From Acaryochloris sp. CCMEE 5410 (GTDB lineage Bacteria > Cyanobacteriota > Cyanobacteriia > Thermosynechococcales > Thermosynechococcaceae): DNA of 64,000 nt. How positions within the stretch are numbered: the stretch's first letter is position 1; every line of letters begins with the position of its first letter. The DNA is taken from positions 2,852,001-2,916,000 of the forward strand of contig NZ_AFEJ02000001.1 of the NCBI RefSeq assembly GCF_000238775.2. Direction: 5' to 3'. The notes under the pieces are model-generated. The model was not told where the DNA came from. It saw only the letters and a program-made list of their open reading frames with translations, and did not search any database. The position numbers were made by a program, and so were the translations under genes. Positions 42,534 through 52,240 of this stretch are shown piece by piece.

Positions 42534-44144
42534 TTACATCAAATCGGTGGCATTGTGTAAATGTTTTTCTAAGGTGGATTGTGGCAGAGGACCTTGCAAG
42601 TGTGACCAAGGCAAGATTTGATCTGTTGGCCATTCCTGAAAAACGTAAAAGTCTAGAGAAGGAATCTGCCCTTTAAGTTGCTTAAACGCTCGACGATAGC
42701 TCCCGAGGGAATCGCCAAAATGCCGAGTCAGTTCTAGTAGATGAGAAATCCGTCGGTCACCCCGAGCAATTAAGGCCTGGATAATTGACCAGTTATAGCT
42801 TTCAGGCCTAAAATCAATCCCTTGAGATCGCAACTTCTTCTGCATCAATTGCAGCGACTTCTTAGCTGTAGGGTTGACGCCAAACCACTGAAAGGGCGTA
42901 TGGGCTTTGGGGACAAAGGTGCTGCATCCTAAGGTTAATCGCAATCCAGGCACCTTTTTCTTTAACTGCAACATTAGATTAATCGTCGCTTCAACGTCCG
43001 TATCTGTTTCCCCTGGAATACCCACCATCCCATAAAGTTTTAGGCCTTTCAGTTGACCTTGATAAGCATTGGCAGCCGCTTGGTGAATCTCGTCATTCTG
43101 TAATTTCTTATTGATAATCTGCCGCAACCGCTCAGAGCCACTTTCAATCGCAATGGTAATCGAACGAGTATCCCGCTGAGCCAGGACCTGGGCGAGCTTG
43201 ACCGTCACAGTATTGGTCCGCACGGAAGCAATACTTAAACGCACCTGATCTCGGTCAGGGTGGGCAAAATAGTCGATCAGCTGCTCAAATTCTGGATGTT
43301 GCGTAACAGAGGCTCCTAGGAGGCCAATACGGTTGGTAACAGCTAGTCCTTTTTCAATTTGGGGGAGTAGCGTTTGGGCCACCTCTGGAGTCCGAAAGGG
43401 GAGCGTTAAATAGCTAGCCAGGCAAAAACGACACATTTCTGGGCAACTCCGCACCACCTCCACCATATAGATACTTTCCCAAGCTGCTTTAGGGGTAACA
43501 ACCGTTGAGGCGGACAAGGTATTGCCACGATAGGTCTGTTTTTGGACCTGGGCGGGTACGTCTGGAGTGTGGGGTTTGATGGTTGCGATCGCACCCTCCG
43601 ATGCCTGGTATTGAATCTCATACAAGCTGGGAATATACACCCCAGGCACTTGGGCTAAGGTCAACAGTTGGGTCGCACGGTCGGCTTGATGTACCGTTTG
43701 AAACGTATCAATAAACTGCCCCAGTAGCTCCTCTCCATCCCCCAACAGAATCACATCAAAGAAATCAGCAAAGGGTTCGGGATTAGCAGTCAGCACTGGC
43801 CCACCCCCAAAGACTAAGGGATGAGCCGCTGTGCGGTGCTGACTACGCAATGGGATATCCAAGTCCTCCAACATCTGCAAAATATTGGCATAATCCAATT
43901 CCCAGGACAGAGAAAAACCCAAGAGTACGGGATGTTGGGGGAGGGGTTCCTGGACATCTGTGAAAAGTCGGCTAACCTGTAGATCAGAACGTGCACACAG
44001 CATGGCCCAAACGACTTGGAAGCCCAAACTCGTTATTCCTACACAGTACGTGTTTGGAAATGCGAAAATAAGCGGAAGCCTATTCGGTGTTGGCGTTCCT
44101 GGTGTAAACAATAATTGCTCTGATTGAAAGATTGAGGTTGACAC
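42534..44144 (-). CDS. Radical SAM protein with B12-binding-like N-terminal domain
   Basis: A 536-residue protein starting at GTG 44144. The N-terminal 180 residues have the Rossmann-like pattern of B12-binding-domain radical SAM proteins (IFAFPNTYCVGITSLGFQ; VLLGFSLSWELDYANILQML; PLVFGGGPVLTANPEPFADFFD). The radical SAM core has its cluster cysteines in CPEMCRFC at about 234-241 and the later IESGSERLRQIIN and GIPGETDTDVEATI segments. The cobalamin-ligating DxHxxG motif is not evident. Members include tRNA modification and peptide-modifying enzymes; no substrate can be assigned. Confidence 0.8.
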   Translation of the reverse strand: MSTSIFQSEQLLFTPGTPTPNRLPLIFAFPNTYCVGITSLGFQVVWAMLCARSDLQVSRLFTDVQEPLPQHPVLLGFSLSWELDYANILQMLEDLDIPLRSQHRTAAHPLVFGGGPVLTANPEPFADFFDVILLGDGEELLGQFIDTFQTVHQADRATQLLTLAQVPGVYIPSLYEIQYQASEGAIATIKPHTPDVPAQVQKQTYRGNTLSASTVVTPKAAWESIYMVEVVRSCPEMCRFCLASYLTLPFRTPEVAQTLLPQIEKGLAVTNRIGLLGASVTQHPEFEQLIDYFAHPDRDQVRLSIASVRTNTVTVKLAQVLAQRDTRSITIAIESGSERLRQIINKKLQNDEIHQAAANAYQGQLKGLKLYGMVGIPGETDTDVEATINLMLQLKKKVPGLRLTLGCSTFVPKAHTPFQWFGVNPTAKKSLQLMQKKLRSQGIDFRPESYNWSIIQALIARGDRRISHLLELTRHFGDSLGSYRRAFKQLKGQIPSLDFYVFQEWPTDQILPWSHLQGPLPQSTLEKHLHNATDLM

Positions 44145-44350
44145 TTAAACTAGAGACACTTTGATGTCTAGCAGAGGCTAATGTAACAGCATTTAGGTTT
44201 AAACATCTTTACATATGTGTTATCTCTCCAACACTCTCAGGTAAAAATAGCTTTAATACTATCGTCCAGGTGATGTGTCTTCATTCGTTTCTTAAATAAG
44301 GGCAATCTTTAGATACAGATTAACAAGGACCCAATCCGTTAATTACGCAC

Positions 44351-46879
44351 ATGCCACACTCCCAACCCCAATTGCAATGTCCCAATCTCAGATGTCGAGC
44401 AGTCAACTCTGATCGAGATCAGTTTTGCCAGAAATGTGGGACATATTTACCGAAACGCTTTCTTTGGGTTGTGGGCGCTCGTGTAGATAACTTTCAAGTG
44501 GGTGACCTCCTAGAAGATCGGTTTCTGTTTCAGGGGCCGAGAGTGGTCTTCGATACCCAACCGGGCATTCCTCTCAAAATGAGTGTTGAGTTACCGGATA
44601 CCTTAGTCCCTTACCTGAAGCTATTTCCTTACCGACTCCATCTGCCCCAAGTCTATACCCTCCTGTCTTTAGGAGACCCCGAACCTTCCCTTATGCTCTT
44701 ACTAGAGCACGCACCTCTAGGCACTGCCGATCTGGATCCGAGTCACCAGGGTGGACTAGCCCTAGGGGCAGGTATGCCGTTATTTGATGCTTGGGCCAAC
44801 GCCCAACCTCTGCGCCAACTCCACTGGCTCTGGCAAATTGCTCAGCTATGGCAGCCCCTCCGAATTCAGGGGGTGGCGTCGAGTTTATTGCAACCTGACT
44901 TTATGCGGGTCGAAGGATCCCTCTTTCGGTTATTGGAATTAGAAAATGATTTTCGCCTAGAACCGAGTTTGGCAGACCTAGGTTTAGTTTGGCAACAGCT
45001 CATTCCCAAAACTAGCGGTAAACTCGCAGACTCCTTAGATGGCCTCTGTGATCAATTAGCCAGTGGCGAAGTTGAATCAGCAGAAGAACTGCTCGCCCAA
45101 TTGGAAAGCTGGATTGAAAATATCCATAAAGCCTATCGAGTCAAAATAGATATTGCGACTCGTACAGATACAGGCATGGTTCGCGAGCATAACGAAGATG
45201 CTTGCTATCCTGCAGATGGCGCAGTCACCCAAAATTCGTTAGAGCGAATGGCGATTGTTTGCGATGGAGTGGGGGGACATGCCGGTGGCGAAGTCGCATC
45301 CGGTATTGCTATCGAAGCGCTACGGGATCATCTTACTCAATTACCCATTGATGATCTCTCACCCGCTGATGTGATTACAGAATTAGAAAATGCCTCCTTT
45401 AAGGCTAATGATCTCATTTGCCAGCGGAACGACCAAGAACAGCGCCAGGATCGTCAACGGATGGGAACCACGCTGGTGACGGCGTTATCCCAAACGCACC
45501 AAATTTATGTCTCGCATATTGGAGATAGTCGGGCTTACCTGATCACCACCCAAGGCTGCTACCAAATCATGGTAGATGACGATATTGCATCTCGCGAAGT
45601 GCGATTGGGGTATGTCCCTTACCGCGAAGCCCTCCTCCAACCCGCTTCCGGATCGTTGGTCCAGGCCTTAGGCATGGCCTCTTCGTCAGTGCTCCGGCCA
45701 ACGGTTCAGCGATTCTTACTGGATGAGGACTGTTTGTTCCTGCTGTGTTCAGACGGCCTGAGTGACTACGATCGCATTGATATGATTTGGCGAGAGGAGC
45801 TGCTACCTCTCCTCCAAGGCGGCACCGACTTAGCCAGCACGAGCAAGCGTCTGATCGAACTCGCCAATCAGCTCAATGGTCATGATAATGTCACCGTTGG
45901 TTTGGTACATTGCCATGTGACGCGTCAACGCCAAAGTACCGGCGCAACTGGCTTAAATAGTGCGCCAGCAGAAACATCAGCCCCGGTCGATAATACACCT
46001 CCAACGGTTTTACCCAAGACTCAAGCCGTTGCTCCCGACGCTCCTCTTGCTCCAAAGCGTTCAGGGAGTGGATTCGGCCTATGGATTTTATTGGGCCTGA
46101 TTTTATTAGGGGTTGGCGGCGCAGTGGCTTACCAGCTCGGCTTTCTCAAACTCCCTTTTCTGAATCAGCCCATCGCAGATTCTTCGGCTTCTCCTTCTCC
46201 TGAACCCAGCCTACCTGACACTCCCCCTCCTCCTCCTGATTTAGCTCAAGCGAATAAGTTGGATGTCCTCCGGTTAGTCAGTGCCAATGATCAACCCATT
46301 GAGATCTCCGTCGTCAAGGATCCAAAAGAACTATTACAGGGCATTGGTGGCGTGGATGACGCAAGCGTAGATGATCCACCGACAGAAACTTCAGACTCTA
46401 AAATCGCGCTAGGCTCTACCATTTCTATTCCAAGCGATAGTTTAGTGGTCGTTGATGGAATCTTTCCGCCCCCTCTGGCTGATGCATCAGATAAAACCGC
46501 ACCAGGCGCTCCCATCCAAGCACTGCGGATTCGAACTTGCCAGCCTGTAGAAGAAGTTTCAGAACAAGAAGGTACGGGTATTCTGCCCCCCGAAAAGTTA
46601 GATGAAAAATTAGAAAAAGAAGGAGCAGACCCAGACGCCGATTCCGTCGCTCAACTCATCGATGAAAAACTGAGTGATGAGAATCCTAGCGGATCAGTAA
46701 CAACCCCATCTACCCCCCAAATTGGCTGGGTGGATCGATCTAAGTTGGCCTCATTAGTGACAGAAATTATTCCCGCTGCCCAGCTCAGTCCTGAACAGCA
46801 AAAAGCTTGTACGCCTGCGCCTCTAGAAGGCAAAGATATTCCAGCAGGTGCTCCTATTGGCTCAGATCCTGCCTCATGA
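44351..46879 (+). CDS. PP2C-type protein phosphatase with N-terminal zinc ribbon and membrane anchor
   Basis: An 842-residue protein. An N-terminal zinc ribbon has four Cys (CPNLRCRAVNSDRDQFCQKCG style). Residues about 40-260 look like a degenerate kinase-like or scaffold region with a few Arg/Trp-rich helices. The PP2C domain spans about 278-515: VREHNEDACYP, VCDGVGGHAGGEVAS, GTTLVTALSQTHQIYVSHIGDSRAYL, LCSDGLSDYD and GHDNVTVGLVH carry the metal aspartates. A membrane helix follows (LWILLGLILLGVGGAVAYQLGF), then an acidic, Pro-rich extracytoplasmic domain of about 240 residues. It is a serine/threonine phosphatase; targets unknown. The SIS gene overlaps its stop by 4 bp. Confidence 0.85.
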   Translation: MPHSQPQLQCPNLRCRAVNSDRDQFCQKCGTYLPKRFLWVVGARVDNFQVGDLLEDRFLFQGPRVVFDTQPGIPLKMSVELPDTLVPYLKLFPYRLHLPQVYTLLSLGDPEPSLMLLLEHAPLGTADLDPSHQGGLALGAGMPLFDAWANAQPLRQLHWLWQIAQLWQPLRIQGVASSLLQPDFMRVEGSLFRLLELENDFRLEPSLADLGLVWQQLIPKTSGKLADSLDGLCDQLASGEVESAEELLAQLESWIENIHKAYRVKIDIATRTDTGMVREHNEDACYPADGAVTQNSLERMAIVCDGVGGHAGGEVASGIAIEALRDHLTQLPIDDLSPADVITELENASFKANDLICQRNDQEQRQDRQRMGTTLVTALSQTHQIYVSHIGDSRAYLITTQGCYQIMVDDDIASREVRLGYVPYREALLQPASGSLVQALGMASSSVLRPTVQRFLLDEDCLFLLCSDGLSDYDRIDMIWREELLPLLQGGTDLASTSKRLIELANQLNGHDNVTVGLVHCHVTRQRQSTGATGLNSAPAETSAPVDNTPPTVLPKTQAVAPDAPLAPKRSGSGFGLWILLGLILLGVGGAVAYQLGFLKLPFLNQPIADSSASPSPEPSLPDTPPPPPDLAQANKLDVLRLVSANDQPIEISVVKDPKELLQGIGGVDDASVDDPPTETSDSKIALGSTISIPSDSLVVVDGIFPPPLADASDKTAPGAPIQALRIRTCQPVEEVSEQEGTGILPPEKLDEKLEKEGADPDADSVAQLIDEKLSDENPSGSVTTPSTPQIGWVDRSKLASLVTEIIPAAQLSPEQQKACTPAPLEGKDIPAGAPIGSDPAS

Positions 46880-47913
46880 GTTATCAGTCGGATGTGCTGG
46901 AACAACCCCAAGTTCTACGCCAGCTGATTTATACCTATCAGCACCATACCGTTTGGTCTATCTTATCTGACTATCCCCAGAGGTCCATTCTTCTGACAGG
47001 TATGGGAGCCTCCTACAATGCCCTCTATCCAGCTTGGTTTTACCTGAACCAGCAGGGTAAAACAGCCCTTCATCTCGAAACCTCTACCTTAATTCACTAC
47101 CTTCCGACTCTGCTAGAGAGACCGAGCCTGATCGTAGCCGTCTCTCAATCGGGCGAAAGTATTGAACTCCAGAAATTAGTGGCGCAAATTGAAGCTCGAC
47201 GCCATCACAGTTCACAGCCTCCTGTGCTGATTAGCGTTACGAACTCTCCACAAAATACCTTGGCAGACCATAGTGATGTGGCATTGCCCACGGCCGCCGG
47301 TCCCGAAGTGGGGATTGCCACCAAAACCTATACCAGCTCGATGTTAGTGCTTCACTTTATCGCTAGGGCATTGACAGGCCAGTTACAACCACAAGACTTT
47401 GAGTATGGGGATGCGATCGCATCCCAAGCCCAAACCTTTCTCAAAGAGCAGCAAGCCGACATCTCCAACGCGTTTAATGTCCTAAAGGCCAGTTCCTACA
47501 TCAGCATTATTGGCCGTGGTCCAGCCTTAGCAACAGCCAACAATGCCGCCTTAATGCTTAAAGAAGGGGTTCGCATACCTGCTGAGGGCTATTCGGGCGG
47601 GCAGTTCCGCCATGGCCCGAGAGAAATGATTGTTCCCCAGATTGGTTCGATTGTCTTAACTAGTCCTGATGCCACCCTGGGCATCAATCAACGCCTTGCA
47701 GCCGATATTGTCGAGTATGGCGGGCCAGTAGTTTGTATCGGCCAACCCACCATCGGGACAACCCATATTCCGCTGCCTGAGATTGAAGATATTTTTCTCC
47801 ATCCCCTGTTAGAGATTTTGCCCATTCAGCAACTAGTTGCCCAGTTAGCAGATCAACAGAATATGACACCTGGAGAATTTCGCTGGTCCGGTAAAGTCGT
47901 TGACCAAGAATAG
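46876..47913 (+). CDS. Double-SIS sugar isomerase-domain protein
   Basis: A 345-residue protein from ATG 46876, overlapping the preceding phosphatase stop by 4 bp. The first SIS domain has ILLTGMGASYNALYPAWFYL and IVAVSQSGESIELQKLV, and the second has ISIIGRGPALATANNAALMLKEGVRIPAEGYSGGQFRHGPREMI. This is the layout of the GlmS isomerase half and of AgaS/FrlB deglycases, without the glutaminase domain. It probably binds an amino-sugar phosphate; the activity is unknown. Translation coupled to the phosphatase suggests a shared role. A strong hairpin follows. Confidence 0.85.
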   Translation: MSYQSDVLEQPQVLRQLIYTYQHHTVWSILSDYPQRSILLTGMGASYNALYPAWFYLNQQGKTALHLETSTLIHYLPTLLERPSLIVAVSQSGESIELQKLVAQIEARRHHSSQPPVLISVTNSPQNTLADHSDVALPTAAGPEVGIATKTYTSSMLVLHFIARALTGQLQPQDFEYGDAIASQAQTFLKEQQADISNAFNVLKASSYISIIGRGPALATANNAALMLKEGVRIPAEGYSGGQFRHGPREMIVPQIGSIVLTSPDATLGINQRLAADIVEYGGPVVCIGQPTIGTTHIPLPEIEDIFLHPLLEILPIQQLVAQLADQQNMTPGEFRWSGKVVDQE

Positions 47914-47930
47914 CCGTTACTCTGAAAGCA

Positions 47931-47960
47931 TCAGCGCTCTCAGAAATCTGAGAGCGCTGA
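47931..47960. terminator. 13-bp hairpin between convergent SIS and apcB-like genes
   Basis: TCAGCGCTCTCAG (47931-47943) pairs perfectly with CTGAGAGCGCTGA (47948-47960) around the tetraloop AAAT. It starts 18 bp after the SIS stop and 44 bp before the end of the apcB-like gene on the other strand. No U-run follows on either side. Confidence 0.6.
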
Positions 47961-48004
47961 AATCATGGTTATCGAGCAATTTTTGGAGATAGCGACTTTG
48001 AAGC

Positions 48005-48481
48005 CTAGCTCAAGCCTGCACAGAGATGCTCAAAATAGGGGCTAATCTCATGGCCTGCTGCAGAACCCACCACATCACTGGTCACCTCTTGCATCGCTCG
48101 AATGGCCTTGATTGTTGCGGCTAGAGACACACCTAAAGCTAGGTAGGTTTCCTTGAGACCATTGAGCACACGCTCATCCAAAATAGTCGTATCGCCAGCA
48201 ACCATGGCATAGGTCGCATAGCGAAGATAAAAGTCTAGATCCCGCACACATGCAGCATAACGACGGGTCGTTGGTAAGGCATCGCTACCTGGCACATCTA
48301 GGGACTTAGCAACCGCCTCTTTGACAATTTCTGCTGCGTTGTCACGGATAATTGCAGCGGCTTCAACTTTCGGTTCATCAATTTGGAAGCTATGTTTGAG
48401 CTGCTGTAAAGCACCACCATCAATGTATTTGCCTTGAAGGTCAAATGAGGTAATCACAGAGGTGATTGTGTTTTCCATCAT
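48005..48481 (-). CDS. apcB: Allophycocyanin beta subunit-like protein (ApcB)
   Basis: A 158-residue phycobiliprotein; the frame begins with two ATGs (48481, 48478), and AGGAAG precedes them. [21 protein letters not shown], then [21 protein letters not shown], and [23 protein letters not shown] with the bilin-binding Cys, match ApcB better than ApcF or phycocyanin beta. Compared with normal ApcB the loop before TTRRY is about four residues shorter and has no Asn for the conserved methyl-asparagine. No apcA, apcC or other phycobilisome gene is adjacent. It would bind phycocyanobilin in an antenna core or variant trimer. Flanked by a long upstream region. Confidence 0.8.
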   Translation of the reverse strand: MMENTITSVITSFDLQGKYIDGGALQQLKHSFQIDEPKVEAAAIIRDNAAEIVKEAVAKSLDVPGSDALPTTRRYAACVRDLDFYLRYATYAMVAGDTTILDERVLNGLKETYLALGVSLAATIKAIRAMQEVTSDVVGSAAGHEISPYFEHLCAGLS

Positions 48482-49039
48482 TATTTAACTTCCTTACCTG
48501 CTTCCTTGTTAAATGTCGATAAAATCTAAAAAATTAAAAGCTTTATAGCTCTACATTGGCCATTATTCGGAGCTAACACCACTACTGGCTAAACATTTGC
48601 AGTAATTCAATGCTGCTGTGAGAAACGGATGCAGATACTACCAAATCTATAAACCACATCTTCTATAGTAACCTGAGACCGAGCAGAACGCTTTAGATTG
48701 AATCTATTTTGTCCATAACTTAAAAGTCTCCAGAGACTATTTTCAGATAAGACGGTCACCATCACAGACTAGCTGTAACAGTTTTTAATATTCTATTAAG
48801 CATCCATTTATTGTCTAGAGTGGACTGCTCAAGATGGTTCTCTAGAGATACATTCTACTCCCTAAGCCTCCAGGGTTAAACCATGACTGCTGGCGATCTC
48901 AAGATTCACTAGACCACTTTCTCTAAGGCACAACGGTCAGTAATATCAGTGCGTTAATCATTCTCCCAACCCAACGTGAAAACAGCTATAGTTCTTGTGG
49001 CTGTATTGGGACATATGTTCCTTTTCAAGACCTTTAGCT
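48482..49039. other. Intergenic region between apcB-like and SPOR-like genes
   Basis: About 560 bp carrying the divergent promoters of the two flanking genes. Only small repeats are seen, such as AGTCTC/GAGACT at 48725-48738. No RNA gene or coding region was recognised. Confidence 0.5.
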
Positions 49040-50230
49040 ATGACTAACTCCCCTGTTTCGAATGGTCCTCACCCTCTGTTGAAAGCAGCTTTGGGGACAT
49101 TAGATATGACAATTGAGTCTGAAATGTCCCTGTTTCGTCAACATCAGGCTCTAGTGGAGTTGCCAGACGACGTAAAGGAAGAAATCAGTGAACCTCAGAT
49201 GCTGCCTGAAACTACACACTCAGAGGCGGTATCTACAGAGGATTCTGTGACTTCTAGCACTGCACCACAAGACGCTATTTCCCCATTACAACTAGAAGAT
49301 GTTGCGGAGGATTTAACGCCATCCGAACTCGCACTCTTCCAGGTTGAGACAGACTCTGCCAATGATTCAGAAGCAAGTGATTCAGAGAATAGTGAGACAA
49401 AACTGGATCAACAAGAAGCCGTCTTAGAACCTTCACCCAGATTTAAGCGGCCTGCTGGCGTTGCCGGGGCCCCTTTACCTTCTGAGGCTACGGAAAATGA
49501 TCCTCATCTGTCTAAACTCGACCCAGCCATTGATGACTATCTCGATTCTTCCACCGCCTTACGCCAGCACCTTGAAGAGGCTGTAGCTGAACCTGAGACG
49601 CCACCGGTAACGACTAACAATCCATTGACTCCAAAGAGAATCATGTTACTGGTGGGGGGCAGCATTTTAGGCGCATTAGTTGTCGTGCTGTTTCTTCATG
49701 TCACGGGCTTACGCAATAAATTATGGCCTCCCAAGCAACCTCGGCCATCCGCCCCAGTCTCAGCGTCTAGTCCCCCTAAATCCCCCAGCGCTCCAGCTCC
49801 GCCTAGTGAGTCTCCTCTTGTCGCGACCTCACCACCGGGTCCTGACTTATCCAAGAAAGAGTTTTCTGATGTCAATTTAGAGAATTTGAGTCGCCTAGAC
49901 CCCAGTTCCTCACCCTCGCCCTCTCCTGCCACTAGCCCATCTCCTCAGCCAAGCGCAGCTCCAACGCCAGCAGCAACGCTATCCCAGAAACCTGTGCCTA
50001 TTTTGAAAAATCAGACGTCAGAAACAGGCTTGTTCTATGTGGTGATTCCTTACAACAATGCAGCTTCGCTCCAACAAACCCGCAAGATAGTACCTACTGC
50101 ATTCCTGACCAATGGTACAGGCGGCCAACAGGTACAGGCAGGCGCTCTAGAATCCTTAGATGCAGCAAAGCGATTAGCTAAACAGCTCCGGTCCAAGGGG
50201 CTATCTGCCGCCATCATTGCGCCAGGCTGA
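49040..50230 (+). CDS. Membrane protein with SPOR-like C-terminal domain
   Basis: A 396-residue protein from ATG 49040; the frame is open further upstream. Residues 1-200 are acidic and Ser/Glu/Pro-rich. One membrane helix lies near residue 205 (IMLLVGGSILGALVVVLFLHV), then a Pro/Ser/Ala-rich linker of about 110 residues and a C-terminal domain of 65 residues (GLFYVVIPYNNAASLQQ, then GGQQVQAGALESLDAAKRLAKQLRSKGLSAAII). That domain has the size and beta-alpha pattern of a SPOR domain, which binds denuded peptidoglycan at division sites. The layout parallels the SLH protein at the start of the window: disordered N-terminus inside, cell-wall domain outside. Confidence 0.65.
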   Translation: MTNSPVSNGPHPLLKAALGTLDMTIESEMSLFRQHQALVELPDDVKEEISEPQMLPETTHSEAVSTEDSVTSSTAPQDAISPLQLEDVAEDLTPSELALFQVETDSANDSEASDSENSETKLDQQEAVLEPSPRFKRPAGVAGAPLPSEATENDPHLSKLDPAIDDYLDSSTALRQHLEEAVAEPETPPVTTNNPLTPKRIMLLVGGSILGALVVVLFLHVTGLRNKLWPPKQPRPSAPVSASSPPKSPSAPAPPSESPLVATSPPGPDLSKKEFSDVNLENLSRLDPSSSPSPSPATSPSPQPSAAPTPAATLSQKPVPILKNQTSETGLFYVVIPYNNAASLQQTRKIVPTAFLTNGTGGQQVQAGALESLDAAKRLAKQLRSKGLSAAIIAPG

Positions 50231-50245
50231 TATTTAGCTTCTGGC

Positions 50246-52240
50246 TTAACTAGCCTTAGCCAGAGGGGAGAGAGTGACGGGTGGTGCATACCGAGTTGAA
50301 TCAGCAGCATCACTTGACTCAGGTAAAAGAAATTCTCGAATAACCCGTACCAGTGCTTTTTGCAAAAGACCAGTGGCAATTTGTTGGCCTAGGGCTTGGG
50401 TTTCAGGTTTAACTAACAAAGGCGGAACCACGCTGGCAAGCTTGACGGGGTCAAAACCAGGCGTTTCTTGTAACAAGCCAAAAATACGTTGAATATGGCC
50501 AAAATTAGCTTCTAATTCAGCCACCGAGGCTTTATCAGTTTCCCATCCCATCTGTTCTCGAAATTTAGCCGTTAAACCATGCCAAGTGGTCTGTCCAAAG
50601 GCATCGATGCCATTGACGAGTTCTTGGGCCATCCGATCTCGAATCAGTTCTCCTCGTTCTGAGAATAGATAATCGAGGGCTTGGTCCAGGGATCCACTTA
50701 GATCGTAATCAAAGTTGTTGCGGGCATTTTTCATCAAGTTTTCGAGGCGATTCCAGCGAAAACTACTTTCTTTAAACAGTAAGTCTTTCAAACTTTCCCG
50801 AAGTTCAGGGGCAGGATCCGTCAAAATTCGTTTGGCAACATAGGGATAAGCTGCGCTCAAAACTTTAAAGTCTTTATCTACCCCAATGGCAATGCCTTCC
50901 ATGGTCAGTAGGGAACGCACAATCAGGGCGTAGTAGGACGGGACCCGAAACGGATACTCATACATAATTTCAGACAGCTGATCAAAGATGCTCTGAATAT
51001 TGAGTTCCGCAACGCTGGCCCCCAAAGCATTGTTAAAGACGATGCCTAGGGCCGGAATAATGGGTTCTAAATTAGTGTCTGGAGTTAGGAAGCCTAAGTG
51101 GACATAGTCGTGGGCTAAGGCTTCAAATTCACGATTAATGATGTGGACAATAGCGTTAATCAGACCATAGCGCTGTTCAAGCTTGATTTCGCTCATCATG
51201 CCGAAGTCAAGGTAGGCCAACTTGCCATCCGGTGTAGCCAGCAAGTTGCCCGGATGAGGATCTGCATGGAAAAAGCCATGCTCTAGGAGCTGCCGCAGGG
51301 AGCAATTGACGCCAACGTCAATCAGGTGGCGCGCATCAATGCCTTGGGCCTGGATTTTCTCGGGCTGATTGAGTTTGGTCCCCGTGATCCACTCCATGGT
51401 CAAGACCCGGCGATTGGTATATTCCCAATAAATTTTAGGAATATAGATTTCAGGGAGGTATTCATATAGATGGGCAAAGCGCTCAGCGTTGCGCCCTTCC
51501 TGGGTATAGTCGACTTCTTCAAAAAGTCGTCCGGCAAATTCATCCAGGATACCGACTAAATCACTGCGGATAGATTTGTTGTTTTTTTGTACCCAGGCGG
51601 CTAGACCCCGCAGAATATAGATATCGAGGGTGACCTGTTCTGCCAGATCAGGGCGCTGAACTTTGACGGCCACCCATTCTCCAGAGTGCAGTTGCCCCTT
51701 ATAAACTTGGCCTAGGGAAGCGGCAGCAATAGGTTCGGGGGTTAATTGAGCATACAGATCTTGAGGTGGGTGTCCCAGTTCTTCTTCGATAAAGCGATAG
51801 GCAATCTCATTCGAGAACGCTGGCAGTTGGTCTTGAAGTTTGGATAATTCTTCTAAGTACGGACCTGTAAGAATATCAGGACGCGTAGATAAGGCCTGAC
51901 CAATTTTGATAAAAGCAGGGCCTAGGGCGGTGAGGGTTTCTCTTAATTGGACCGCCCGCCGCTTTTGCCGTTCAGGAGAGGTGGGGGTTCGCTTATCCCA
52001 CCAACGCCGGGCAAAGAGCAGAAGAAATGGCCAGAGGATGGTGACCCATCGCTGAAGGACTCGAAAAATTTGACCTTGAAATTTTTGCTGAATCTTGGCT
52101 GGATCGTAAGCCTCAAACTCTATGGCTGAGGTGAGGTTCGAGGGGTTCTCAGTGGCCACGGCTACCCCAGAAAAATCGGCTGTTGATGGGCCAGCGGGCA
52201 GAGAAGGGGACTGTGGGGAGGTCGGTTCAGCCAAGGTCAT
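50246..52240 (-). CDS. ABC1/AarF/UbiB-family atypical kinase
   Basis: A 664-residue protein. The family motif KIGQALSTRPDILTGPYLEELSKLQDQLP (with the KxGQ element) lies near residue 110, EVDYTQEGRNAERF and the catalytic HGFFHADPHPGNL follow, then YLDFGMMSE as the DFG-equivalent. The alanine-rich nucleotide loop AAASLGQVYKG is typical of ABC1 proteins. Such kinases act in quinone or tocopherol metabolism, and plastid members sit in plastoglobules. It lacks obvious membrane helices in the C-terminal third. Its start ATG at 52240 faces a 900-bp gap. Specific substrate unknown. Confidence 0.88.
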   Translation of the reverse strand: MTLAEPTSPQSPSLPAGPSTADFSGVAVATENPSNLTSAIEFEAYDPAKIQQKFQGQIFRVLQRWVTILWPFLLLFARRWWDKRTPTSPERQKRRAVQLRETLTALGPAFIKIGQALSTRPDILTGPYLEELSKLQDQLPAFSNEIAYRFIEEELGHPPQDLYAQLTPEPIAAASLGQVYKGQLHSGEWVAVKVQRPDLAEQVTLDIYILRGLAAWVQKNNKSIRSDLVGILDEFAGRLFEEVDYTQEGRNAERFAHLYEYLPEIYIPKIYWEYTNRRVLTMEWITGTKLNQPEKIQAQGIDARHLIDVGVNCSLRQLLEHGFFHADPHPGNLLATPDGKLAYLDFGMMSEIKLEQRYGLINAIVHIINREFEALAHDYVHLGFLTPDTNLEPIIPALGIVFNNALGASVAELNIQSIFDQLSEIMYEYPFRVPSYYALIVRSLLTMEGIAIGVDKDFKVLSAAYPYVAKRILTDPAPELRESLKDLLFKESSFRWNRLENLMKNARNNFDYDLSGSLDQALDYLFSERGELIRDRMAQELVNGIDAFGQTTWHGLTAKFREQMGWETDKASVAELEANFGHIQRIFGLLQETPGFDPVKLASVVPPLLVKPETQALGQQIATGLLQKALVRVIREFLLPESSDAADSTRYAPPVTLSPLAKAS

